A stretch of DNA of 64,000 nt. It comes from Streptomyces thermodiastaticus. Its GTDB lineage: Bacteria; Actinomycetota; Actinomycetes; Streptomycetales; Streptomycetaceae. The stretch covers positions 124,001 through 188,000 of the forward strand of contig NZ_BNBV01000008.1 of assembly GCF_014656135.1 (NCBI RefSeq), given 5' to 3'. Under the pieces are notes generated by a model. It worked only from the letters and a program-made list of their open reading frames with translations. It had not been told where the DNA came from and searched no databases. Positions 28,278 to 38,572 of the stretch are shown piece after piece; position 1 is the first letter of the stretch; the number at the start of each line of letters is the position of its first letter. Position numbers and translations under genes: made by a program.

Positions 28278-28847
28278 ATGGCCACAGAGCCGCTGAAACG
28301 CTTTTCCACGCACGACGGACCGCTCGCGCGTCCCGGAGCGCCTGCGGACCCGGACACGGCCCCCCTCGTCCTGCGGACCGCGCGCGAGTCCGACCTGCCC
28401 GAGCTGCGACGGCTGGACCAGGAGGTCTTCGGGGAGGTCGCCTACCCCGCTTTCCTGCTGCGCCAGCTGTACGACATGTACGCCGAGCACTTCCTGGTGC
28501 TCGACGACGGCACCGGCCGTCTGCGCGGCTACGTGCTGGCGGGGACCTCGGCCCTGCGTGCGGACAGCTGGATCCTGGGCCTGGGCGTGGCCCACGACCG
28601 CCGCCGTCACGGGCTGGGCCGCGAGCTGATGGTGGCGATCCTCGGCCGACTGCGGCGCAGCGGCATCAAGGAGGTCCGGCTCACCGTGGAGCCCGGCAAC
28701 CGCGCCGCCGTCCTGCTCTACCGTTCGCTGGGCTTCCGCCCCGAGGGGCCCGACGGGGGCCTGCGCCGCGACTACTTCGGCCCCGGCATGGACCGCCAGA
28801 TCCTGCACCTGGACCTGGCCGCGCGGGCCGCCGCCCCGCAGGGGTGA
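28278..28847 (+). CDS. GNAT-family N-acetyltransferase
   Basis: Protein of 189 residues with an acetyl-CoA site of RimI type: 'LGLGVAHDRRRHGLGRELMVAIL' (V-x-x-x-x-R/H-x-G-x-G/A) and 'VRLTVEPGNRAAVLLYRSLGF'. The first 35 residues are a variable extension. GGGGGTGGGTGGC precedes the ATG. It is divergent from the methyltransferase-led operon and shares its 352-bp promoter region, so a functional link is possible. Target (protein N-terminus, small amine) unknown. Confidence 0.85.
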   Translation: MATEPLKRFSTHDGPLARPGAPADPDTAPLVLRTARESDLPELRRLDQEVFGEVAYPAFLLRQLYDMYAEHFLVLDDGTGRLRGYVLAGTSALRADSWILGLGVAHDRRRHGLGRELMVAILGRLRRSGIKEVRLTVEPGNRAAVLLYRSLGFRPEGPDGGLRRDYFGPGMDRQILHLDLAARAAAPQG

Positions 28848-28952
28848 GCACACCGCCGTGCCGGGCGGGGCGCTGCGGCGGTGAGCGGGCCGTGGCGGCG
28901 GTGCGCCAACTGGGAACGGGGCGTGGGCCCCCGTCAGGAAGCACGGTGGGGC

Positions 28953-29031
28953 GCCGTCGGGACCGGCGTGCGGGCCTGCGTCAGCAGCAGGGCGGGGCCG
29001 CCGTCGGGACGGGCGTGCGGGCGCGTGTCAG
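28953..29031. repeat. Imperfect 32-bp direct repeat after terB-like gene
   Basis: Two units (about 28953-28984 and 29000-29031) share GCCGTCGGGAC-GGCGTGCGGGC and end in GTCAG, with only a few mismatches. The second runs into the stop codon region of the TerB-like gene. Probably a local duplication. Confidence 0.5.
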
Positions 29032-29726
29032 GACGGGGTGCGGGCCGCCGCCAGCAGCCGGGTCACGTCGCCGGACGGCAGGGTCAGGGCGGCGCCGATG
29101 GTGGTGAGGGCGTCGTGCTCGGCGGGGGTGTAGGGGCCGTCGGCCAGGGCGATACGGGCGGCCTGGAGCAGGAGGGACTCCCGGCCGGCCGGCGCCAGGT
29201 GCGGGGCCAGCGGGTCCAGGGCCTCGTGCAGCTCTATGGTCAGCCCCGCCGCGCAGGGCCGGCTCTCGTAGGCGCGGCCGGTGTCGGCGGCCAGCGCCTC
29301 GACCAGCGCGGCCAGCTGCTCCTCGGTGCAGTCGGCGACGCCGGCCGCGCGGGCGGCGGACGCGGCGGTCTCCAGGGCGGTGCGCGAGGAGGTGCCGCCG
29401 GCGCAGAGCATCGCCAGGGCGATGGTGTGCACGGCGTCGCGCAGCATCGCGGAGAAGCGGGAGGTGGTCGGGTGGTCCAGGGTGTCGGGCCCGAAGTGGC
29501 CGCCGCAGGCGGCGCACTCCACGACCGGCCCGGTGGTGCCGCGCGGCAGCAACGGCATCCCGAGCACGGTGAAGCGGCGTCGTCCGCTCAGCCGCTGGTA
29601 GTTGCGGTCGCCCCCGCAAGCGGGGCAGAAGAACTCGCCGTCGCCGACGCAGGTCCACGCGATGCGGGTGCCCATGAGGCGGGCAAACCGGGTGGCACGG
29701 CCGTTTCGTCCCCGTACTGGCAGCAC
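29028..29726 (-). CDS. TerB-domain protein with N-terminal zinc ribbon
   Basis: Protein of 232 residues. Two CxxC pairs, 'FFCPACGGDRNYQ' and 'VECAACGGHFG', form a zinc ribbon at about residues 35-80. They are followed by a helical TerB-like domain ('LRDAVHTIALAMLCAGG', 'LLLQAARIALADGPYTPAEHDALTTIG'). TerB domains are metal-binding, membrane-edge stress modules; one copy alone does not mean tellurite resistance. The start is GTG 29726 with GGAGG six bases upstream, not the longer frame to 29801. Confidence 0.82.
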   Translation of the reverse strand: MLPVRGRNGRATRFARLMGTRIAWTCVGDGEFFCPACGGDRNYQRLSGRRRFTVLGMPLLPRGTTGPVVECAACGGHFGPDTLDHPTTSRFSAMLRDAVHTIALAMLCAGGTSSRTALETAASAARAAGVADCTEEQLAALVEALAADTGRAYESRPCAAGLTIELHEALDPLAPHLAPAGRESLLLQAARIALADGPYTPAEHDALTTIGAALTLPSGDVTRLLAAARTPS

Positions 29727-29852
29727 GTCGCACCTCCGTAACCCACGGCACCATCGCCGCGTGGGCGTGATGTTAGCCACATCGGCAGACCCCGTCAGCA
29801 CCCCGGACGAGACCTTTCCGTGACCTGGCCGGTATCCGACGTGCGTGCGCGA

Positions 29853-29889
29853 GGGGCCCCGGACGCCGCGAGGCGCGGAACGGGGCCCC
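29853..29889. terminator. Terminator hairpin after leuA
   Basis: 9-bp stem GGGGCCCCG (29853-29861) with CGGGGCCCC (29881-29889), 20 bases beyond the leuA stop. Confidence 0.65.
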
Positions 29890-29909
29890 GAAACCGCCGG
29901 TGGGAGCGG

Positions 29910-31777
<1,868 letters not shown>

Positions 31778-31993
31778 GGTGCTGCGCAGCCTAGCTCAGC
31801 CGCGTCCGGCCGCGAGGGTGCGTTCCAGTATGCGAAACCGGAGGGATAAATCGGGTAAAAAGTGCGGGACCTCACGCAGTGCGGTCGTTTTCCGCTCTCA
31901 CCCGCCTTCCCTCACCGCTTCCGTTCCCCGATATTTCCCCCATCCCGGTTGCGGGTAGTGACAAGACGGTGACAGGGTGCAATCGTGCGAGGC

Positions 31994-33073
31994 ATGACCA
32001 CTCACGGGGGCCTTGAGCCCGTCTTCTGCACGATCGTGCCGCCCCACGTGCTCGACCGCCTGGCGCGCCACGACGACCCCGCGCTGTCCGGCCCGGCCCG
32101 CCGCAGCCTGGAGCGCGACGCCCTGGAACGCACCCGTCGCCGGCTGACCACCGTCGTCGGCGCGCGCACCGCCGCCGCGCCCGCCGCGCCCGTCGCCGCC
32201 CGGGCCGGACAGCCCGACCGCACGATCTACGACGCCCACCACGGCACCGACCTGCCGGGCACCAAGGTCCGCGGCGAGGGCCAGCAGCCCGGCTCTGACG
32301 CCTCGGTCAACCGCGCCTACTCCGGCCTCGGCGCGACCTTCGAGCTGTTCTGGTCGGCGTACCAACGCGACTCCATCGACGGCCGCGGACTGCCGCTGCG
32401 GGCGACCGTGCACTACGACGAGCAGTACGACAACGCCTTCTGGAACGGCGAGCAGATGGTGTTCGGCGACGGTGACGGCGAGATCTTCCTCGACTTCACC
32501 ATCCCCGTCGACGTCATCGGCCACGAGCTGACCCACGGCGTCACCCAGCACACCGCGAACCTCGCCTACTTCGGCCAGTCGGGGGCGCTGAACGAGTCGG
32601 TCTCCGACGTGTTCGGCTCGCTGATCAAGCAGTACACCCTCGGGCAGACCGCCGCCGAGGCCGACTGGCTGATCGGCGCGGGCCTGCTCGCCCCGCGCGT
32701 GACCGGCACCGCCCTGCGCTCCATGAAGGCGCCGGGCACGGCCTACGACGACGACGTGCTCGGCAAGGACCCGCAGCCGGCCACCATGGACGGCTACGTC
32801 CACACCGGCAGCGACAACGGCGGCGTGCACATCAACTCCGGCATCCCCAACCACGCCTTCTACCTGGTCGCCACCGCGCTCGGCGGACACGCCTGGGAGC
32901 GGGCCGGGCAGATCTGGTACGACGTGCTGACCGGAGGCGAGCTGAAACAGGACGCCCAGTTCGCGGACTTCGCGGCGCTCACCGTCAAGGCGGCCCGGGA
33001 GCGGTACGGCGCGGGCGACGAGCTGCAGGCGGTGAAGAAGGCCTGGGAGGAGGTCAAGGTACCGGCCTCGTAG
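31994..33073 (+). CDS. M4 metalloprotease of protealysin (PLP) type
   Basis: Thermolysin-family zinc protease of 359 residues. HELTH in 'VIGHELTHGVTQH' and the third ligand Glu in ALNESVSDVFG are present, and 'GGVHINSGIPNHAFY' carries the catalytic His. There is no signal peptide. Instead a short propeptide with 'CTIVPPHVLDRLA' matches the protealysin-like propeptide, whose hallmark is a Pro-Pro motif, so it is probably autoprocessed in the cytoplasm or exported non-classically. GTG 31985 is an alternative start. A probable inhibitor gene follows. Confidence 0.9.
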   Translation: MTTHGGLEPVFCTIVPPHVLDRLARHDDPALSGPARRSLERDALERTRRRLTTVVGARTAAAPAAPVAARAGQPDRTIYDAHHGTDLPGTKVRGEGQQPGSDASVNRAYSGLGATFELFWSAYQRDSIDGRGLPLRATVHYDEQYDNAFWNGEQMVFGDGDGEIFLDFTIPVDVIGHELTHGVTQHTANLAYFGQSGALNESVSDVFGSLIKQYTLGQTAAEADWLIGAGLLAPRVTGTALRSMKAPGTAYDDDVLGKDPQPATMDGYVHTGSDNGGVHINSGIPNHAFYLVATALGGHAWERAGQIWYDVLTGGELKQDAQFADFAALTVKAARERYGAGDELQAVKKAWEEVKVPAS

Positions 33074-33083
33074 GTGCGCTTCT

Positions 33084-33105
33084 GGGCCCGGCCCGGTCCG
33101 GGCCC
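33084..33105. terminator. Hairpin between M4 protease and inhibitor genes
   Basis: 8-bp stem GGGCCCGG (33084-33091) with CCGGGCCC (33098-33105), flanked by GTGCGC and GCGCAC that extend it. It suggests that the two genes are not simply cotranscribed. Confidence 0.6.
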
Positions 33106-33115
33106 TGCGCACGGC

Positions 33116-33143
33116 TTCGGATCTCCGCGCGACGGGGTAGACA
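33116..33143 (+). promoter_or_regulatory. Candidate promoter of the emfourin gene
   Basis: TTCGGA (33116-33121) and TAGACA (33138-33143) with a 16-bp spacer. The -10 ends seven bases before ATG 33151, consistent with a leaderless mRNA. Confidence 0.4.
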
Positions 33144-33150
33144 GGCAACC

Positions 33151-33417
33151 ATGCGGATTCACGTGAGACGGACGGGCGGTTTCGCGGGCATCGAGCGGCG
33201 CGGCGAGGTGGACACCGCGGGCCGCCCGGACGCCGCCGAGTGGCACGCCCTGGCCGAGCAGGCCCTGGCCGCCGGACGGGGCGCGCCGCCGCCCGGTGTC
33301 CCGGACGGCTTCCACTACGAGATCACCGTGGACGGGCGGACGGTGCATGTCGCCGATCCGCATCTCTCCGACGAGCAGCGCCGGCTGATCACCCGGGTGC
33401 TGCGCGAGGGAGCCTGA
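33151..33417 (+). CDS. Protealysin inhibitor, emfourin family
   Basis: Protein of 88 residues beginning MRIHVRRTGGFAGIERRGEVDT, with 'YEITVDGRTVHVADPHLSDEQRRLITRVLREGA' at the end. Size, the 'RTGGFAGI' beta-rich start and position directly after a protealysin-type M4 protease match emfourin, a small proteinaceous M4 inhibitor encoded next to its target. It has no signal peptide, so it presumably protects the cytoplasm. It seems to have its own leaderless promoter. Confidence 0.8.
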   Translation: MRIHVRRTGGFAGIERRGEVDTAGRPDAAEWHALAEQALAAGRGAPPPGVPDGFHYEITVDGRTVHVADPHLSDEQRRLITRVLREGA

Positions 33418-33440
33418 GGTCCGGGCCGGCGCCGGAGGCG

Positions 33441-33469
33441 TTGACATTCCTCACCACGGTGCGGATGAT
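33441..33469 (+). promoter_or_regulatory. Promoter of the GH1 beta-glucosidase gene
   Basis: TTGACA (33441-33446) and GATGAT (33464-33469) with 17-bp spacing. The start point is predicted at the A of ATG 33476, so the transcript is leaderless. This is the cleanest vegetative promoter in the window. Confidence 0.65.
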
Positions 33470-33475
33470 CCGCGC

Positions 33476-34819
33476 ATGGCGACGGACCCGGTGCCCCGGA
33501 CACCGCGGCTGCCCGCGTTCCCGCCCGGTTTCCTGTGGGGGGTGTCCACCTCCGCGCACCAGATCGAGGGAGCGGCCGAGGAGCGGGAGCCGTCCGTGTG
33601 GGACCGCTTCAGCGCCGAACCGGGACGGATCAGGGACGGTTCGACGGCGGCCGTGGCCTGCGACCACTACCACCGCTACCGGGAGGACGTGGCCCTGCTG
33701 GCCGGCCTGGGCGTGGACGCGTACCGCTTCTCCGTCTCCTGGCCGCGGGTGAACTCCCCCGGCGGGCTGGACTTCTACGACCGCCTCGTGGACGAGCTGT
33801 GCGCGGCGGGGATCCGCCCCGTCGTCACCCTCTTCCACTGGGACCTGCCCCTCGGCCTGGACTGGCTCGAGCGGGAGACGGCCGAGCGGTTCGCGCGGCA
33901 CGTGTCGGTGGTCGTCGAGCGGCTCGGCGACCGCGTCCGCTCGTGGATCACCCTCAACGAGCCCGCCGAGCACACCCTGCTCGGTCACGCGCTGGGCGTG
34001 CACGCGCCCGGCCGGCAGCTGATGTTCGACGCGCTGCCCGTCGCCCACCATCAGCTGCTCGCCCACGGCCTCGCGGTCCGGGCGCTGCGCGCGGCCGGCG
34101 CCGCGGACATCGGCATCGCCAACTCGCACGGCCCGGCCTGGCCCGCCTCGCCCGAGCAGGCCGACACCGAGGCGGCCGGCCTCTACGACCTGCTGCTCAA
34201 CCGCCTCTTCGCCGACCCCGTCCTGCTGGGGCGGTACCCCGAGGGCCTCGGGGAGTCGATGCCGGGCGACGTGGAGGCCGACCTGAAGGTGATCGCCGAG
34301 CCCGTCGACTGGTACGGCGTGAACTACTACGCGCCGACCCGGGTGGGCGCCCCGCGGGGCGCGGACAGCGAGTTCGGCGGGGTGACGCTCCCGGCCGGAC
34401 TGCCGTTCACCGTGCGGCAGATCGAGGACGTACCGGTGACGGACTCCGGCTGGCCGGTGGTCCCCGAGGGCCTCACCGAGCTGCTGACCGCCTTCCGCGA
34501 CCGCTACGGCGACCGCCTCCCGCCCGTCGTCGTCACCGAGAACGGCTGCTCCGGCGACGGCCTCGACGACCGCGAGCGCATCGCCTACCTGGACGCCCAC
34601 ATCCGCGCCCTGCACCGGGCGCTTCGGGCGGGCGTGGACGTGCGCGGCTACTTCGTGTGGTCCCTGCTGGACAACTTCGAGTGGGCGGAGGGCTACGCGC
34701 GCCGCTTCGGCCTGGTGCACGTCGACTTCGCCACCCAGCGGCGCACCCCGAAGGCCTCCTACCGCTGGTACCGCGACCTGCTGCGGGCCCAGCGGCAGCC
34801 GGCCGGCCCGACCGGCTGA
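33476..34819 (+). CDS. GH1 beta-glucosidase
   Basis: Intracellular family 1 glycosidase of 447 residues that releases glucose from cellobiose or aryl glucosides. The N-terminal signature is FLWGVSTSAHQIEGA. The acid/base Glu is in TLNEPAEHT and the nucleophile in VVTENGCS; 'SLLDNFEWAEGYARRFGLVHVDF' is the family C-terminal signature. It has no signal peptide. It is a single gene behind a consensus-like promoter, with no sugar transporter gene adjacent. Confidence 0.93.
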   Translation: MATDPVPRTPRLPAFPPGFLWGVSTSAHQIEGAAEEREPSVWDRFSAEPGRIRDGSTAAVACDHYHRYREDVALLAGLGVDAYRFSVSWPRVNSPGGLDFYDRLVDELCAAGIRPVVTLFHWDLPLGLDWLERETAERFARHVSVVVERLGDRVRSWITLNEPAEHTLLGHALGVHAPGRQLMFDALPVAHHQLLAHGLAVRALRAAGAADIGIANSHGPAWPASPEQADTEAAGLYDLLLNRLFADPVLLGRYPEGLGESMPGDVEADLKVIAEPVDWYGVNYYAPTRVGAPRGADSEFGGVTLPAGLPFTVRQIEDVPVTDSGWPVVPEGLTELLTAFRDRYGDRLPPVVVTENGCSGDGLDDRERIAYLDAHIRALHRALRAGVDVRGYFVWSLLDNFEWAEGYARRFGLVHVDFATQRRTPKASYRWYRDLLRAQRQPAGPTG

Positions 34820-34835
34820 CCGGCCCCGGCCCGCG

Positions 34836-35690
34836 TCACAGCGCCCCGGCCTCCCGGGCGGTGTACACGCTCGGGTAGACGGGCCGGAAGCCGAGCTCGC
34901 GGCGGATGCGCCGGGTGTCCACGATGTTGTGCCAGGGGTCGGGGTCGGTGTTGTCGTACAGCTCGGCGGGCACCTCCATGCCGTTGAGCTGGTACAGCTC
35001 GACGGTGGTGACGGGCGCGTCGTCGCCGACGTTGTAGATCCGGCCCGCGATCCCGGGCGCGTACAGCAGCCGCATCAGGGCCTGCGCGACATCCGCGTGG
35101 TGGGCCATGTGCAGCCGCTGCTGCGGGGCCCAGCGCGGCGCCCAGGCCATGGCGTCCTTCAGGTGCGGGTCGCCCTCGCCGTAGACGAACGGGAGCCGGG
35201 CGATGCGCACGTCCAGGCCCTGAATCGCCAGCAGCGCCCGCTCCGCCTCGATCTTGGAGGCCGGGTAGGCGCCCCACATGTGCCCGCCGGGCCTGCACTC
35301 GTCCTCCTCGACCAGCGGGCGCCCACGACCGGTGCCGTACACGTTGTTCGTGCTGACCTGCACGAACCGCTCCACCCCGGCCGTCCGCGCGGCCCGGCCG
35401 AGCGCCACCGCGGCGTCCCGGTTGACCGCCCACATCTCCTCCTCGGGCACCCCCCGGAATGCGGCCGCGACGTTCACGACCGCGTCCACCCCGGCCAGCG
35501 CCTTGCCGAGGGTCTCCTCGTCGCGCAGGTCCCCCACGGCGACCTGCGCGCCCAGCCCGGCGAAGCGCGCGCCACGGGCCTCGTCCCGCACCAGCACCCG
35601 CACCTCTTCGCCCGGCTGCCGCCGCGCCAGCAGCCTGGGCACGAACCGCCGTCCCACCTGTCCCGTCGTACCGGTCACCAGGGTCAGCAT
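34836..35690 (-). CDS. NAD(P)-dependent epimerase/dehydratase, extended SDR family
   Basis: Rossmann-fold protein of 284 residues. It has the nucleotide motif VTGTTGQVG, then VNVAAA, the Ser in VQVSTNNVYG, and the active-site pair in YPASKIEAE. The substrate, probably a nucleotide sugar or lactone, cannot be told. GAGGAG precedes ATG 35690. It is divergent from an XRE regulator gene across 136 bp, which probably controls it. Confidence 0.88.
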   Translation of the reverse strand: MLTLVTGTTGQVGRRFVPRLLARRQPGEEVRVLVRDEARGARFAGLGAQVAVGDLRDEETLGKALAGVDAVVNVAAAFRGVPEEEMWAVNRDAAVALGRAARTAGVERFVQVSTNNVYGTGRGRPLVEEDECRPGGHMWGAYPASKIEAERALLAIQGLDVRIARLPFVYGEGDPHLKDAMAWAPRWAPQQRLHMAHHADVAQALMRLLYAPGIAGRIYNVGDDAPVTTVELYQLNGMEVPAELYDNTDPDPWHNIVDTRRIRRELGFRPVYPSVYTAREAGAL

Positions 35691-35826
35691 GATGTGCTCC
35701 TCTCGCAGGACCGTCCTGCTCTCGCACCTCCACGGTCGGCGGCGCGGGCGGCAGGCGGGAGAGACCTCCTCATCCGGGGACTCGCGATCCCTGGTCGCGC
35801 CCGGCGGGCGGGCACATCCTGAAGGG

Positions 35827-36684
35827 GTGAACCGAGCCGAACTCGCCGACTTCCTGCGCCGCAGCCGAGCCCGCCTGGGCCCCTTGGACGTGGGTCTCGC
35901 CGCCGGCGCCCGCCGCCGCACGCCGGGCCTGCGCCGCGAGGAGGTGGCCCAGCTGGCCGGGATGTCCGTGGACTACTACACGCGCCTGGAGCAGTCCCGC
36001 GGCCCGCGCCCCTCGCGGCAGATGCTGAGCGCGCTGGCCCGCGCGCTGCGCCTGACGGAGGACGAGCGCGACCACCTCTTCCACCTGACCGGGGAGCAGC
36101 CGCCGCGCCGGGAGGCGACGAGCCGGCACGTGCGCCCCGGCCTGCTGCTGGTCCTGGACCGGCTGCACGACGCTCCGGCGATGGTGACCACCGACTGCGG
36201 CGAGGTGCTGGCGCAGAACGCGATGTCCCGCGTGCTCAGCGGCGACCTCATGGCCCTGCCGCCCGGCGAGCGCAATCTGACCCGCCGGTTCTTCCTGGAC
36301 CCTCGGGCGCAGGAGACCTTCCCGGCCGAGGACCGCCCGCAGCGGGCCCGCGAGCAGGTGGCGAGCCTGCGGGCGGTGACCGCGGCCCGCCCCGAGGACC
36401 CGGAGCCCGCCGCCCTGGTCGCCGAACTGCGGGCCGAGAGCGAGGAGTTCGCGCGGCTGTGGGACGAGCACGAGGTCGCCGTCCGGCGCGCCTCGGTCAA
36501 ACGCTTCCGGCATCCGCTGGTCGGCGTGCTGGAGCTGGACTGCGAGGTCCTGGCCCACTGCGAACACCACCAGCAGCTGGTCGTGCACACCGCCCGCCCG
36601 GGCACCGACGCCTACGAGAAACTGCGGCTGCTGCGGGTGGTGGACCTGCAGGACCTGACGGCGCCGGAAGCCCGGACGCCGTAG
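35827..36684 (+). CDS. XRE-family transcriptional regulator with MmyB-like C-terminal domain
   Basis: Protein of 285 residues. The N-terminal helix-turn-helix 'RRTPGLRREEVAQLAGMSVDYYTRLEQSRG' is followed by an MmyB-like ligand-sensing domain ('LLVLDRLHDAPAMVTTDCGEVLAQNAMSRVL') ending 'HHQQLVVHTARPGTDAYEKLRLL'. Such regulators usually sit divergent from a short-chain oxidoreductase gene, as here. It starts at GTG 35827. The purine-rich stretch is too close to be a ribosome site, and CATCCT seven bases upstream suggests a leaderless start. Confidence 0.88.
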   Translation: MNRAELADFLRRSRARLGPLDVGLAAGARRRTPGLRREEVAQLAGMSVDYYTRLEQSRGPRPSRQMLSALARALRLTEDERDHLFHLTGEQPPRREATSRHVRPGLLLVLDRLHDAPAMVTTDCGEVLAQNAMSRVLSGDLMALPPGERNLTRRFFLDPRAQETFPAEDRPQRAREQVASLRAVTAARPEDPEPAALVAELRAESEEFARLWDEHEVAVRRASVKRFRHPLVGVLELDCEVLAHCEHHQQLVVHTARPGTDAYEKLRLLRVVDLQDLTAPEARTP

Positions 36685-36796
36685 CTGCTCCGGGCCGCGC
36701 TGCTCGCAGCCGGTCACGCCGGCCTCGGTCCCGGTGGTGCGCACCGGCGACGAGACATCCCGGAGGACCGCACGACGGCCGGATCCCGCCCTGCCG

Positions 36797-36814
36797 GGCG
36801 GCGGATCCGCCGCC
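36797..36814. terminator. Palindromic hairpin after the XRE regulator gene
   Basis: 18-bp palindrome (stem GGCGGCG, tetraloop GATC, CGCCGCC). Just beyond lies GGTGAC-N6-GTCACC (36817-36834), which could be a regulator site for the phoH promoter. Confidence 0.45.
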
Positions 36815-36866
36815 GCGGTGACCGATTCGTCACCATGCGTGCCGTCGAGCACCGGGCGGAAATGCC

Positions 36867-36892
36867 TACGACGACGTCAGTACCCCGTCGTA
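36867..36892 (+). promoter_or_regulatory. Inverted repeat in the phoH promoter region
   Basis: TACGACG (36867-36873) and CGTCGTA (36886-36892) with a 12-bp spacer. The right arm runs into a -10-like TACCCT (36891-36896). It is a candidate promoter or operator for the phoH-ybeY-CBS operon. Confidence 0.35.
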
Positions 36893-36966
36893 CCCTGGGA
36901 AGCGCGAGGCCGCCCTCAGCAATGCGGCCGTGACGAGGAGGAATCGCAGGCCTTAAGCGCCGGCCC

Positions 36967-38052
<1,086 letters not shown>

Positions 38053-38064
38053 ACCAGCACGACC

Positions 38065-38562
38065 ATGTCGATCGACGTCAACAACGAGTCCGGCATCGAG
38101 GTCGACGAACAGGCGATCCTCGACATCGCCCGTTACGCCCTCGCGCGGATGCGCATCCACCCGCTGTCGGAGCTGTCGGTGATCGTCGTGGACGCCGACG
38201 CCATGGAGCAGCTGCACGTGCAGTGGATGGACCTGCCGGGGCCCACCGATGTCATGTCCTTCCCGATGGACGAGCTGCGTCCGCCGTCGAAGGACGACGA
38301 CGAGCCCCCGCAGGGCCTGCTCGGCGACATCGTGCTGTGCCCCGAGGTGGCCGCCAAACAGGGCGCCGAGGCGCCGACGCGGCACTCCATGGACGAGGAG
38401 CTGCAGCTGCTCACCGTGCACGGTGTGCTGCATCTGCTCGGCTACGACCACGAGGAGCCGGACGAGCGGGCCGAGATGTTCGGCCTGCAGGCCGCCATCG
38501 TCGACGGATGGCGGGCCGAGCGCGGCCTGACCGGCCCGTCCCCGGCGCCCACCGTCTCGTAG
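38065..38562 (+). CDS. ybeY: Endoribonuclease YbeY
   Basis: Metal-dependent RNase of 165 residues acting in 16S rRNA 3' maturation and late 70S quality control. The zinc site [16 protein letters not shown] is complete (H-x3-H-x5-H). '[11 protein letters not shown]' is the other conserved motif. It lies between phoH and the CBS protein gene in a tight operon, the usual order in actinobacteria. Confidence 0.95.
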   Translation: MSIDVNNESGIEVDEQAILDIARYALARMRIHPLSELSVIVVDADAMEQLHVQWMDLPGPTDVMSFPMDELRPPSKDDDEPPQGLLGDIVLCPEVAAKQGAEAPTRHSMDEELQLLTVHGVLHLLGYDHEEPDERAEMFGLQAAIVDGWRAERGLTGPSPAPTVS

Positions 38563-38572
38563 GCGCCCGGCG

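Noticed and set aside
21123..28847. Assigning the unknown operon to a named defence or conservon system
   Set aside because: No Roadblock, DUF742, P450, nuclease, TIR or NTPase effector typical of those systems is present; only family-level names are supportable.
29028..29726. Tellurite resistance determinant
   Set aside because: A lone TerB-like domain with zinc ribbon does not make a ter operon; no terC, terD or terZ is near.
36817..36834. GGTGAC-N6-GTCACC as a Crp or BldD site for phoH
   Set aside because: Spacing and core do not fit the Crp consensus, and the BldD consensus is too loose to claim it.
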